DNA of 64,000 nucleotides, from NCBI RefSeq assembly GCF_001297015.1, contig NZ_LIGE01000025.1:682001-746000 (forward strand). Reading direction: 5' to 3'. Every line of letters begins with the position of its first letter. The stretch's first letter is position 1. The DNA comes from Pseudomonas sp. RIT-PI-r. GTDB lineage: Bacteria > Pseudomonadota > Gammaproteobacteria > Pseudomonadales > Pseudomonadaceae. A program made the position numbers and the translations under genes. The notes under the pieces are model-generated. The model saw only the letters and a list, made by a program, of their open reading frames with translations. It was not told where the DNA came from and searched no databases. This document shows positions 31,863 through 41,027 of the stretch, piece after piece.

Positions 31863-33359
31863 ATGGATGCCTTGATCCGCCGTTTCAGTTGTTTGTCTTT
31901 GCTTGCCCTCGCCCTCTACGGATGCCAGAGCCCCCCGCCCCCCAAACAGACGAGTGCCGATCTCGAAGCGCTGGGGCGGATCGCGTTTGATGAGGCGATG
32001 CTCGGTCAACCCGACCCGAATACCATCGTGCGCGATGGCGATCACGTCAGCTATTACGTGATGGCGACTGAGGGGCGGCGAATACTTCAACTGGCGAACT
32101 TCAACGCCGACTGTCATCTGCCCGATGCACAAATGGCGCATTTGACCAACAAGGGCATGCTTCAGTTTGTGGCTGTTCGAAACAGTGGCGCAAACGAAGA
32201 CAAGCAAATGCCTGCCGAACAGAAAAAACTGTTTCTGCAGAGTCCTCAATTCAAACAGGTTTGTGCTCAGACACCGGTGGCACAATGGCGGGTCATTTCG
32301 GCGCCGGAGTTACAGGAATGGCAGCTGATTGATCGTGCCAGCCTGAATCAAAAAGACGGCCAGATATTCTTCTGGTCCGCCCGGGTACCCGCAGGCGAAA
32401 CGCTTCTGCCCCGCGAAAATGGCCTGTATGCGCAGAAGCGTATGCGCTGGAGCGCTGATTGCGCTAAACAACAATTGACCTCGCTCAGTACCTTCTACGT
32501 TGATAAGCAAAGCCGCGTGATAGCCGGCGCGATCAGCGTTGACGCCGTCGCCGAGAAAACTCTGGACGCCGACAACCGTCAACTGCTGGCAACCGCATGT
32601 GCCACACCGCAGGTGTTGGCGGCACTGAAACCTTTCTCCGGCCGAGAGCAAACGCCATTCGTATTGCCTGATCCAGTCCTGCCTGCCTCCGTGACGAAAT
32701 CCATTGAAGCATTGAAATTGCCGGTCCCGGAAAACACCATTCAACGCTTGCGCGTGATCTTCAAAGACCCAAACGAGGCTGATCGGCGCAGGCAGTTTCA
32801 GGAGGCGGGCATGTCGTACCTGCTCTCGAACAACCCCGAGCGGCTGGCGCTGGGACGTTTGGGCAGGGACAGCCGCTACCTTGGATACGAGCCGGGCAAG
32901 CAGCTTACAGAACGCTACAACGATAAAAACCATCAATCGGTCAACATCACTTTCCGAGGTCTGATCGACCTGGCCGACATCGATTACCGTACTGACCGTT
33001 ACGGGATCACCGTGAAAAAAAACGCGATCACCGATCTGCGATTCACCGGTGACTGGACGAACATGCCTGTCGGTGCGCTTCTGAGCTACACCGAACAAAG
33101 ATCCAGCCCCCGCTTCCAGAAAGCCCCAGAACCGGAGGACACAAGGTTTGACTGCGCCGTGGAAGCACAAAAGCCTGCCAGTGCGTTCTTTCCATCGTTG
33201 ACGGGCAGCGCCAAAGTCATCACTTGTACAGGCAGGCACTACCGCTACGGTGAAAGCACTGCGATGTATGCCTATTTGCAGGCGTACGGGATGTTCGTGC
33301 CGATCGACCTCACCCAGAATCGCAGCTATGGCGAATTCAAGATCGAAGTGGTCGAGTGA
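31863..33359 (+). CDS. Large hypothetical lipoprotein
   Basis: The 498-residue protein starts MDALIRRFSCLSLLALALYG with a lipobox LYGC, so it is probably a lipid-anchored periplasmic or outer-membrane protein. Pro-rich linker PPPPKQ follows. The C-terminal part has a beta-rich look (YRTDRYGITVKKNAITDLRF; RSYGEFKIEVVE). No family is recognised. Internal duplications of cysteine-containing segments were not seen. A strong hairpin and a second, smaller lipoprotein gene follow. Confidence 0.75.
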   Translation: MDALIRRFSCLSLLALALYGCQSPPPPKQTSADLEALGRIAFDEAMLGQPDPNTIVRDGDHVSYYVMATEGRRILQLANFNADCHLPDAQMAHLTNKGMLQFVAVRNSGANEDKQMPAEQKKLFLQSPQFKQVCAQTPVAQWRVISAPELQEWQLIDRASLNQKDGQIFFWSARVPAGETLLPRENGLYAQKRMRWSADCAKQQLTSLSTFYVDKQSRVIAGAISVDAVAEKTLDADNRQLLATACATPQVLAALKPFSGREQTPFVLPDPVLPASVTKSIEALKLPVPENTIQRLRVIFKDPNEADRRRQFQEAGMSYLLSNNPERLALGRLGRDSRYLGYEPGKQLTERYNDKNHQSVNITFRGLIDLADIDYRTDRYGITVKKNAITDLRFTGDWTNMPVGALLSYTEQRSSPRFQKAPEPEDTRFDCAVEAQKPASAFFPSLTGSAKVITCTGRHYRYGESTAMYAYLQAYGMFVPIDLTQNRSYGEFKIEVVE

Positions 33360-33365
33360 GTGCCG

Positions 33366-33396
33366 CAGGCGTTTCGGGTTATTCCCGAAACGCCTG
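33366..33396 (+). terminator. Hairpin terminator
   Basis: CAGGCGTTTCGGG-TTATT-CCCGAAACGCCTG is a perfect 13-bp stem right after the lipoprotein stop codon. The 3' side has a weak T-stretch (GCTTTTC). Confidence 0.7.
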
Positions 33397-33481
33397 ACTG
33401 CCTGCTTTTCAGGTCTTTATTGACGGTCGAACGGCAGCCTTATACTTCAGCGGTTCACCCACCGTTCAATAAGGATGTTCC

Positions 33482-33943
33482 ATGCCTCAACGTCTTTTAC
33501 TGGCGGCACTGTTCCTCGCAGTCGCCGGTTGTGCCAGCCCTCCTCCCGCTTCCGTTCACACCCATGATCCCGCCAGTTCGACGCTGCAAGGCGATGCCGC
33601 GCGGCCGGCGCAGGCGCAATGGCTGCGCACCGAGCTGTACTTTTCGGTGGGTTCGATCGATGGCAAGGAAGGTCTCGTCAGCCCGGCGCGCTGGCGCGAA
33701 TTTCTCGACAAGGAAGTCACACCGCGCTTCCCCGATGGCTTCAGTGTGCTCGACGCGTATGGTCAATGGCGCGATAAAGGCGCAAAAGAGCCTGAGCGCT
33801 TGAGCACCAAGGTCATTGTGATCCTGCATGAGAACAGCGTGCAGCGTTCCCGTGACATCGAAGCGATTCGCCTGGCGTACAAACGCATCACCGGCGACCT
33901 GTCGGTGCTGCGTTTGTCGCAACCGGCCGAGGTGTCGTTCTAG
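33482..33943 (+). CDS. DUF3574 domain lipoprotein
   Basis: A 153-residue protein with an unmistakable lipoprotein signal (LLLAALFLAVAGCASPPP). The mature part contains the DUF3574 core: WLRTELYFSVGSIDGKEGLV, FLDKEVTPRFPDGFSVLDAYGQW and STKVIVILHENSVQRSRDIE. Members are exported proteins of unknown function. The stop codon overlaps by 4 bp with the end of the convergent permease gene, so the two compete for 3' ends. Confidence 0.88.
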   Translation: MPQRLLLAALFLAVAGCASPPPASVHTHDPASSTLQGDAARPAQAQWLRTELYFSVGSIDGKEGLVSPARWREFLDKEVTPRFPDGFSVLDAYGQWRDKGAKEPERLSTKVIVILHENSVQRSRDIEAIRLAYKRITGDLSVLRLSQPAEVSF

Positions 33944-35304
33944 TCCGATATCTGCCCAAGAGCTTGCCGAGGCGTCGACGCCACGCGGCTCAACCCCGCC
34001 AGAATCAGCGCCCCCACCAGCAACACAGCAATCCCCAGAAACGCGCCATAGCCGACCATTGTCACGCTGGAATACAGCATGTACAGGCACAACCCGAAAA
34101 ACAGCAGCGGCAACAGCGGATACAACGGCACCCGCACCGGCCTCGGCACGTCGGGAAAGCGCCGCCGCAGAATGATCAACGCGACGCTGCTCAAGCTCAG
34201 AAACAGCCAGTACACCGGAGTCAAATACTCAACCATAGTGTTGAAACCACTCTGGGTAAAACTGCCGAACAACCCCAACAGCAACGCCACCGCGCCTTCC
34301 GCGAGCAAGGCTTTGCGCGGCACGCCGTGACGGTCGTCCCAGTCACCGAAACTGCGCAGTTGCGGCACATCACGGGCGGCAGCGTAGGTAGTCCGGGCGC
34401 CGACCAGCAGGGTCGAGTTAATGCTGGCGATGGCGGCGATACCGACCATCAATAGAATCAGCATGCCCCCGGGTGCGCCGAACGCGCGGTTCAGCAGCTC
34501 AACCGCCGGCGCGTTGCTCGCCGCCAGTCCGGCGAATCCCAGACCTGCGACGAACGCCCAATTGAGCGCCAGATAGATGCTCATCAGCACCGCCAGCGCT
34601 CCGATCATGGCGATGAAGATGCCCCGTCGACCGTCGCGCACTTCTGCCGATAATGTTGCCGCATCGCTCCAGCCACCGAAGGCCAGGAACACGAAAATCA
34701 TCGCCGCCGAAAATCCGGCCATACCGGTGTGCTCCGGCGTGACCGAAACGTCCGCTACCGGTGGTTCGATGCCCTGCCACTGCAGCCAGACACCGGCGCT
34801 GGCAATGCTCAGAAAACCCAACGCGAGCAAGCCCACCAACAACGTCTGAGTGATGAAACCAATGTGCTTGCCCGTGAGATTGAGCAGCACCAGGGCGGCA
34901 ATGATCGCCCCGGCAAACAACCCCGAGCCGTACTGCCCCAGCGGAACTACCGCGTTGAAGTAATCGGCAAACATGAATGCCGACAACGCGATCCATCCGG
35001 TGTGCATCACCGAAAACCGCGACCAGGCGAACAGCAATCCCATGCGTTCACCGTAAGCCGTGCGCAAAAAATGATAGTCGCCGCCCGGGTGCGGAAATGC
35101 CGTGGCCATCTCGGCAAAACACAGCGCGCCGATCATCGACGCCACACCGCCGAGCCCCCACACCAGGTAGAAATGTTCTGGCGCGACGTTAAGTGCCACG
35201 GTCGGCGCGGTTTTCAGGATGTCGGTAGTGATCACCATGCCCAGCGTGATCAATAACGCCTGAAACACCGGCAGATGCCGCCCCGGCCCCGCGTTAGAAA
35301 CCAT
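33940..35304 (-). CDS. APC superfamily amino acid/amine permease
   Basis: The 454-residue protein has about 12 membrane helices and the APC landmarks ITTDILKTAPTVALN, GALCFAEMATAFPHPGGDYH, and FGGWSDAATLSAEVRDGRRG. The start MVSNAGPG is chosen because its ATG lies inside the final codons of the TonB receptor gene (overlap 11 bp), an arrangement that points to translational coupling; a longer frame exists but is out of family. It probably moves the substrate of the receptor across the inner membrane, for instance an amino acid or amine. Confidence 0.9.
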   Translation of the reverse strand: MVSNAGPGRHLPVFQALLITLGMVITTDILKTAPTVALNVAPEHFYLVWGLGGVASMIGALCFAEMATAFPHPGGDYHFLRTAYGERMGLLFAWSRFSVMHTGWIALSAFMFADYFNAVVPLGQYGSGLFAGAIIAALVLLNLTGKHIGFITQTLLVGLLALGFLSIASAGVWLQWQGIEPPVADVSVTPEHTGMAGFSAAMIFVFLAFGGWSDAATLSAEVRDGRRGIFIAMIGALAVLMSIYLALNWAFVAGLGFAGLAASNAPAVELLNRAFGAPGGMLILLMVGIAAIASINSTLLVGARTTYAAARDVPQLRSFGDWDDRHGVPRKALLAEGAVALLLGLFGSFTQSGFNTMVEYLTPVYWLFLSLSSVALIILRRRFPDVPRPVRVPLYPLLPLLFFGLCLYMLYSSVTMVGYGAFLGIAVLLVGALILAGLSRVASTPRQALGQISD

Positions 35305-37681
35305 AAGTGGCGCGGGCGTAGTAGTAGGCGCCGTTGGTGCCGATCGGCGAGAGCACGTCATACGGCAGGTTGCCGCCGTAGTTGATCGCCGAGCCGGAGC
35401 GTTCCGGGTAGTTGTCGGTAAGGTTGTTGCCACCCACGGCAATGTTGAATTTCGGGGTGAATTTGTAGCTCACCTCGGCGTCCAGTTGCCATACCGCGCC
35501 ATAGGTTTGCTCCGGTTGCGAATCGCCGAAATCGAACACGCGGGTGGTCTCGCCCTGACGCGTCAGGCGCCCGAGCAAACCCCAATGCTCGCTGGCCCAG
35601 TTAGCGGAAAAGATGAAGCGGTCCTTCGGCGCGGCGTCGGTCAGGGTGTTGGTTTCTTCGACGCCAACCAGTGCGTCAGTGCCGATGCCCAACGCCGTCA
35701 GTTGCGATGGCGTGCCTTTGGTGCTGGTGACTTTGGTGTGGTTATAGGTATACGCCGTGGTCAAGCCGAGTTGCCCTTCATAGAACGGCTGATGATAGTT
35801 GAGCACCAGTTCGGCGCCGTGGGTGCGGGTGTCAGCGGCGTTGGTGAAGAAGTTGACGTCGTGCACTCCCGCTACGCCGAAGTTGTCATTGATGTAGCTT
35901 TCCAGGGCATCGCTGCCAATGCGTTGTGACAGGGTAATGCGGTCTTTGACGTCGATGCGGAACACGTCCAGCGAGGCGTCGAAGCGTTCGTTCAGCTGGA
36001 AGGTCAGGCCGAGGCTGAAGTTTTTCGAGGTTTCCGGATCGAGCTTTTCCGCGCCCAGTGCACGGGCGATCGGATCGTTGACCGAGAGCACGCGAATATC
36101 GGTGAGCGTACCGCCATCGCCGAAGTTGCTGGTGGTGTTCTGGAAGCCGCTTTGCGCCAGCGATGGTGCGCGGAAGTTGTTCGAGACCGCACCGCGCAAT
36201 GCCCACTGATCGGTCAGTTTGTAGCGGCCACTGAGTTTGCCGGTGAGCTTGCTGCCAGCGTCATCGTAATGTTCCCAGCGCGTGGCGCCGTCGACGAAGA
36301 AGCGGTCGGTAAGGTCGCCGGACAACTCGGCATAAGTGCCGAACACATTGCGGTCCAGATCCGATTCTTCACTCGGCCGCAAGCCATTGGCGCCATCGGC
36401 ACCAGAGCCGATGTAGGAAGCCTCGTCGCCGGCGTAGGTCAGGTAATTTTCGTAGCGATACTCACCGCCGACTGCCAGCACGAACGAGCGTCCACCGAGG
36501 CGCAATTCACGGCTGAAATCGAGGTTGCTGGTGGTCTGGCGCAGTTCGTAGTCGCCGGTATCGAATTTCGTCGGCGAGTCTTCACCGAGGCTGACATTGA
36601 GGGTGCGCCGGGTCGATCCATCGAAGCGGTTGCGGCCATGGGTGACGCTGCTGTCGAAGTCCCAGTCGTCGCCGATCATGCCTTTGAAGCCCGCTGTGGC
36701 GGAAACATCCTTGTTGTCGCCGAGCGATTGCGGCAAGTAGCCGTTGGGGTAGAACTGCGGTTGCTCGTACGGATAGCGATAGAACTCGGCGCCGGTGGTG
36801 TGACGCTGGTTGTAGGTACCGAAGCTGTAGGCCTTGCCGCCCGCCAACGGCAGCTCACTGTTGAACCACAGGTTGACGTCGCGGGCGAGGCCGTCGCCCA
36901 TCACGTAGTTGCGCTGGTTCGGGGTATCGGCAAAGCCATCAAAACCGGCGCGGTTGGTCGGGTTGCGATCCTTGTACTCGGTGCCGCCGCGAATGAAGCC
37001 GCCCTCCTCGCCAAGCCGTGTGCCGATCTTCGCGGTGGTCACGCTGTTCTGGCCGTCGGTGGTGGTCTTGCCGATGGCGTCCTGGTGCGTGTGATAGGCG
37101 CCATAACTGGTCGAGACCTCGCCGCCCTCGGGCGCGTCGTCGAGGATGATGTTGATCACTCCGGCGATGGCGTCGGAGCCGTATTGCGCACCTGCGCCGT
37201 CGCGCAGCACTTCGATACGTTTGATGGCACTGATGGGAATCGAGTTGAAATCCACCGGCGCGGTGCCACGACCGATTTTCGACGAGTCGTTGACCACCGC
37301 CGAGGTGTGGCGGCGCTTGCCATTGACCAATACCAACACCTGATCCGGGCTCATGCCGCGCAATTGCGCAGCACGCACATGGTCGGCACCGCCGGAGTTG
37401 GATTGGCGCGGCAGACTGAAGGACGGCAACAGCGTCTGCAAGGCTGCACCCAGTTCGCCATCAGCGGCGCCGGCGGTTTTCAGGTCTTCAGCGGTGAGTA
37501 CATCGACCGGCACCGGCGAATCGAGCACGGTGCGTGAAGTGCCACGGGTGCCGGTGACCAACACGGTGCCGAGTCGCGATTCGCTGTCAGCACTTGCCGA
37601 AGTTTCTTCGGCGTTGGCCGGAAGTTGCCAAATGGCGGACACGACAGCGGCCGCCAGTAATGAACGGGAACGGTAATACAT
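35294..37681 (-). CDS. TonB-dependent outer-membrane receptor
   Basis: The 795-residue protein has a signal peptide (LLAAAVVSAIWQLPANAE), a TonB box candidate LGTVLVTGTRGT, a plug with DQVLVLVNGKRRHTSAVVND and EVLRDGAGAQYGSDAIAGVINII, and a barrel ending in Phe (ARATYGF). The GKRRH/GAGAQYGSDAIAGVINI plug subtype is typical of receptors for non-heme organic substrates. AAGGAG lies 9 nt upstream of the ATG. The permease gene is translationally coupled, and a molybdopterin oxidoreductase follows upstream. Confidence 0.93.
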   Translation of the reverse strand: MYYRSRSLLAAAVVSAIWQLPANAEETSASADSESRLGTVLVTGTRGTSRTVLDSPVPVDVLTAEDLKTAGAADGELGAALQTLLPSFSLPRQSNSGGADHVRAAQLRGMSPDQVLVLVNGKRRHTSAVVNDSSKIGRGTAPVDFNSIPISAIKRIEVLRDGAGAQYGSDAIAGVINIILDDAPEGGEVSTSYGAYHTHQDAIGKTTTDGQNSVTTAKIGTRLGEEGGFIRGGTEYKDRNPTNRAGFDGFADTPNQRNYVMGDGLARDVNLWFNSELPLAGGKAYSFGTYNQRHTTGAEFYRYPYEQPQFYPNGYLPQSLGDNKDVSATAGFKGMIGDDWDFDSSVTHGRNRFDGSTRRTLNVSLGEDSPTKFDTGDYELRQTTSNLDFSRELRLGGRSFVLAVGGEYRYENYLTYAGDEASYIGSGADGANGLRPSEESDLDRNVFGTYAELSGDLTDRFFVDGATRWEHYDDAGSKLTGKLSGRYKLTDQWALRGAVSNNFRAPSLAQSGFQNTTSNFGDGGTLTDIRVLSVNDPIARALGAEKLDPETSKNFSLGLTFQLNERFDASLDVFRIDVKDRITLSQRIGSDALESYINDNFGVAGVHDVNFFTNAADTRTHGAELVLNYHQPFYEGQLGLTTAYTYNHTKVTSTKGTPSQLTALGIGTDALVGVEETNTLTDAAPKDRFIFSANWASEHWGLLGRLTRQGETTRVFDFGDSQPEQTYGAVWQLDAEVSYKFTPKFNIAVGGNNLTDNYPERSGSAINYGGNLPYDVLSPIGTNGAYYYARATYGF

Positions 37682-38109
37682 ATGACAGCTCCTTGAATCG
37701 CAGTTAACACCCGGCCGTTGCCGACAATAAAGTTCGGCAAGCAATGCGCGGCAATGTCTGCTGTAGTTTTGGATTTCTGGAAGGCAGTGAAGGTTTTTTT
37801 ACGATGAGTTGCAGTTTCCCCAGCTGAGACGTTTCCCCTTGGAGCCTGATGCTAGACGAGCTGCCGCAACTCGCAAAAGAACCAATAACGCTTAGGTTAG
37901 ATCGCTCTAAAGGATTGTTCTTAGTTCAGCAGAAGTGTTGCTGAGCCAACACCTCAACCAACTAACACCAATTTTTCACACTGAAATGCAGTCCCCTGCG
38001 GGAGCGAGCCTGCTCGCGATAGCGGTGTGTCAGCTGACAACTTTCTTACTGATACACCGCTATCGCGAGCAGGCTCACTCCTACAGTTTTGATTTGCATC
38101 AGACGCTAC
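37682..38109. other. Gene-free gap with REP pair
   Basis: The left part is the probable promoter and leader of the TonB receptor; the right part is filled by an inverted REP pair. No small ORF, tRNA or strong promoter motif was found. Confidence 0.5.
37996..38086. repeat. Inverted REP pair, GAGCCTGCTCGCGA class
   Basis: Two REP copies in inverted orientation: CTGCGGGAGCGAGCCTGCTC with GCGATAGCGGTG on the left, CACCGCTATCGCGAGCAGGC and TCACTCCTACAG on the right. The arms carry two mismatches. The same core recurs at 38.8 kb and 47.4 kb. Confidence 0.9.
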
Positions 38110-38775
38110 TTAGTCGAATTCTTTTTCCACCCAGGCATCCTCGGCAATATCCAGTTCATCACCACTGAAGCGCTGTTCGGCAAACGGATCGGCGTGCAGA
38201 TGAAAGCCATTGCGCTCCCAAAACCCCGGTTGCTCCTCGTTAACAAATTCCAGACCGCGCAACCACTTCGCGCTCTTCCAGAAATACCGCCCGGCGACCA
38301 CAAGGCGCAACGGCCAGCCGTGTTGGGCGGTCAAGGGCTGGCCGTTGTAATGAGTGGCCAACAGGCTGGCCGGGTGAAGTAAATCATCGAGTCGCAAGTT
38401 GGTCTGGTAATCGTGGTCGGCATGAGCCATGACGAACGCCGATGTCGGCTGGAGATTGAAAGCCTGCAACAGATCCTGCAGATGTATCCCGCTCCACTCG
38501 GTGTCGAACTTCGACCAGCGTGTCACACAATGGATGTCGCAGCGCAGTTGCCGTTGTGGCAGTGCCTGCAGATCGGCGTAACGCAATTCGATCGGTCGGG
38601 CGAGCGTGCCGAACAACCGCAACGACCAATGGGCGAGGTCGTATTCGGGTATTTCGCCTTCGTGCAGGATGGGAAATCGCTCCGTCAGCACTTGGCCTGG
38701 GGGCAGTCGATTACCGAACAACGGATCCGCTGCCGGGGAACGGCTTTTGTGTAGGCGTGCAGCTTTGTTGTGCAT
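38110..38775 (-). CDS. Sulfite-oxidase-like molybdopterin oxidoreductase, short cytoplasmic form
   Basis: The 221-residue protein matches the oxidoreductase molybdopterin-binding domain: LRLFGTLARPIELRYADLQA, CDIHCVTRWSKFDTEWSGI (Cys83 is the expected Mo ligand), and LHPASLLATHYNGQPLTAQHGWPLRLVV. It lacks the C-terminal dimerisation domain of eukaryotic sulfite oxidase, so it is of the compact YuiH/YedY-like type. No twin-arginine signal peptide is present, so it is likely cytoplasmic. Its substrate is unknown; the neighbouring genes suggest a sulfur or amine compound. Confidence 0.85.
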   Translation of the reverse strand: MHNKAARLHKSRSPAADPLFGNRLPPGQVLTERFPILHEGEIPEYDLAHWSLRLFGTLARPIELRYADLQALPQRQLRCDIHCVTRWSKFDTEWSGIHLQDLLQAFNLQPTSAFVMAHADHDYQTNLRLDDLLHPASLLATHYNGQPLTAQHGWPLRLVVAGRYFWKSAKWLRGLEFVNEEQPGFWERNGFHLHADPFAEQRFSGDELDIAEDAWVEKEFD

Positions 38776-38820
38776 GTAAGCTCCAGAACTCCCTCAGTTT
38801 GCGCAACTACGCGTTACCCC

Positions 38821-38910
38821 TGTGGGAGCGAGCCTGCTCGCGAAAGCGGTGGGTCAGTCAGCAGAGATATCAACTGATCAGACCTCTTCGCGAGCAGGCT
38901 CGCTCCCACA
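38821..38910. repeat. Inverted REP pair with perfect 24-bp arms
   Basis: TGTGGGAGCGAGCCTGCTCG-CGAA and TTCGCGAGCAGGCTCGCTCC-CACA are perfect mirror images, 42 bp apart, between the substrate-binding protein and molybdopterin genes. It is the cleanest REPIN of the window. Confidence 0.93.
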
Positions 38911-38933
38911 TGGGCGATGTCGTGGCAAATGTT

Positions 38934-39977
38934 CTAGTTGACCACCGGAATCCACGGTGCCCGCGCGACGTTGGCGGTATCACCGAAGGCCGGGAGTTTC
39001 TGCGCCAGATCTCGAACGTTTTTCACGTCCAGATCCAGCAGTTGCTGGCGAGTGATCAACGTTGGCGGCACCAGCACCTGATGCCCAGGATTTTCCCCGG
39101 CAATCAACATCGCCAGACTGCGTACGCTGATCGCCCCGGCCACTTGCGGATTGACCGCCGCCGTCGCGGCCCAGGCGCTGTCCGGCTCTTTCATGATCTG
39201 GATATCGGCGGTGGAAATGTCCGCGCTGTAGATCCTCACTTTGCTCGCCAAGCCCGCTTCATCCACGGCGATTTTCGCGCCTTTGGCGAATTCATCGAAC
39301 GGCGCAAAGATCACGCTGATCCCCGGATTAGCCCGGAGCACCGCACTGGCCTGATCGGCCACAGAATTGGCAATCGGCGGGTTCAGCGTGCCGAAACGGG
39401 CCTTTTCGATGATCCCCGGATTGGCTTGCTTCACTTGGCTCCAGATCTCGTCGCGCCGCTCCATCGGCGTGAAGCCGCTGATGTAGACGTAGCCAGCATC
39501 GAAACGCGTGCCGTTGTCCTTCACCGCCTGATCCAGTGCCAAGCGTGCCAAAGCGTGGTGATCCTGCTCGACCTGAGTCACTTGCGGCGTGTTCAGGTCA
39601 ACGTCGAAGGCGACGACTTTGATGCCTTTGGCAATGGCCCGGTCAATCGGCGCTTTCAGCGTTTCGGCGAGCCCGAGCTGGACGATGATGCCGTCGACGC
39701 CCAGATCAATCGCCTGATCGATCATCTCGCCCTGACTCGCCGCTTGCTGCCGCGCATCGAACACCCGCAAATGGGCGCCCAGCGCTTCAGTCTGTTGCTC
39801 TACACCGCGCAAATACGCCTCGGGGAAATCCCCGGAAAACAGGTAACCCACCAACGCGATCTGCACCTGACCTTTATCGAACGGTGCCGGTGCACCGGGC
39901 AAGGCCTGTGCCTGAACACTCAGGGCCATGGCCGAGAGCAACGCACCGGCAACGAACTGTTTGATTGAACCGTGCAT
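38934..39977 (-). CDS. Sugar-type ABC transporter substrate-binding protein
   Basis: The 347-residue exported protein (signal peptide GALLSAMALSVQAQALPG) has the Peripla_BP_4/RbsB fold: VQIALVGYLFSGDFPEAYLR, IDQAIDLGVDGIIVQLG, KGIKVVAFDVDLN, SVIFAPFDEFAKGAKIAVDE. It is the last gene of a run with its own permease and a double-domain ATPase. The ligand may be a sugar or another polar compound; pseudomonad paralogues annotated as autoinducer or ribose binders are known, so specificity cannot be set from sequence. Confidence 0.88.
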   Translation of the reverse strand: MHGSIKQFVAGALLSAMALSVQAQALPGAPAPFDKGQVQIALVGYLFSGDFPEAYLRGVEQQTEALGAHLRVFDARQQAASQGEMIDQAIDLGVDGIIVQLGLAETLKAPIDRAIAKGIKVVAFDVDLNTPQVTQVEQDHHALARLALDQAVKDNGTRFDAGYVYISGFTPMERRDEIWSQVKQANPGIIEKARFGTLNPPIANSVADQASAVLRANPGISVIFAPFDEFAKGAKIAVDEAGLASKVRIYSADISTADIQIMKEPDSAWAATAAVNPQVAGAISVRSLAMLIAGENPGHQVLVPPTLITRQQLLDLDVKNVRDLAQKLPAFGDTANVARAPWIPVVN

Positions 39978-40001
39978 AGCACTTCCTTGAATGAATGCGG
40001 C

Positions 40002-41027
40002 TCAGCGCGCCCGATGCGCGAGGCCGAAGGTGAACATCAGGGCCAGCACCAGCACCAGTCCCTTGACGAAATCCTGCGCGTAATACGGCGCGTTGAGCAT
40101 GGTCAGGCCATTGAGCAGCGACGCCACCAGCAGCGCACCGATCAACGTGCCGAACGCATTGGGCTTCTTTGCGCCGAGCACGGCAAAACCGATCAGCGCT
40201 GCCCCCAACGCGTCGAGCACCAGACCGTTGCCGGAACTGACATCACCGCGCCCCAGCCGCGCCGCGAGCAACACACCGCCCAGTGACGCCAGCACCGCCG
40301 AGAGCACGTAGGCCAACAACTTGAAGCGCTGCACCGGCGCACCGGCAAGCCGCGCCGCCTGCTCGTTACCGCCGATGGCATAGAACAGACGGCCAATGCG
40401 CGTACGTTCGAGAAACAGCCACACCGCCAGCGCAACCACGGCAGTGATCAACACCGGAATCGGCACCACCTCCCACAACCGCCCGCGCCCCAACGCGAGA
40501 AACGCAGCGTTGAAGGTGCCCTCGGTTTCTTCGCCGCTGGGCAAGGTCATGCCGACGGCAATCGAGCGTCCGCCCGTGGGAATCAGTTGCACACCGATCA
40601 CCAGAAACATGCTGCCGAGCGTTGCGAGAATGTCCGGCACGCGCAATTTGACGATCAGCCAACCGTTGAGCAGCCCGACCAGCGCACCGCCGGCAAGGCT
40701 GATCAACACCGCCGGCACCGCGCCCCAGCCGAGCACGACCATCACGTAACTGGCAATCATCAGGCTCATCGCCGCCACCGCGCCAATCGCCAGGCCGAGG
40801 CCGCCGACCGCCATGGTCAGCGTCCCGCCCAGCGCCAGCAGCGCCCCAATCGAAACCGACTGCAGAATGCTGAACAGGTTGCCGACCCGCAGAAACGCTG
40901 GTTCGGCAACGCTGAAAAACACCACGATCAGCGCCAGCAGCCACAGCAGGCCATAGCGGATCAGCCCGTGCAGCAGACGTTCGGCACGTGCCGGCTCGGT
41001 CGATAACAGTGAACTTGAATCAGGCAC
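40002..41027 (-). CDS. ABC transporter permease, RbsC/BPD_transp_2 family
   Basis: The 341-residue membrane protein has about ten helices and the branched family motifs GNLFSILQSVSIGALLALGG, GGALVGLLNGWLIVKLRVPD and SSGNGLVLDALGAALIGFAV. It forms the channel of the importer with the flanking ATPase and substrate-binding protein. The 5' end overlaps the ATPase gene by 8 bp, showing translational coupling. Confidence 0.92.
   Translation of the reverse strand: MPDSSSLLSTEPARAERLLHGLIRYGLLWLLALIVVFFSVAEPAFLRVGNLFSILQSVSIGALLALGGTLTMAVGGLGLAIGAVAAMSLMIASYVMVVLGWGAVPAVLISLAGGALVGLLNGWLIVKLRVPDILATLGSMFLVIGVQLIPTGGRSIAVGMTLPSGEETEGTFNAAFLALGRGRLWEVVPIPVLITAVVALAVWLFLERTRIGRLFYAIGGNEQAARLAGAPVQRFKLLAYVLSAVLASLGGVLLAARLGRGDVSSGNGLVLDALGAALIGFAVLGAKKPNAFGTLIGALLVASLLNGLTMLNAPYYAQDFVKGLVLVLALMFTFGLAHRAR

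Noticed and set aside
37996..38910. The REP pairs considered as possible CRISPR repeats or small RNA genes
   Set aside because: They are inverted pairs with Pseudomonas REP cores, not regularly spaced direct repeats, and lack promoters.
38520..39968. Long plus-strand open frame opposite the molybdopterin and substrate-binding genes
   Set aside because: It runs antisense through two genes and a REP pair, with Arg/His-rich, family-less translation.
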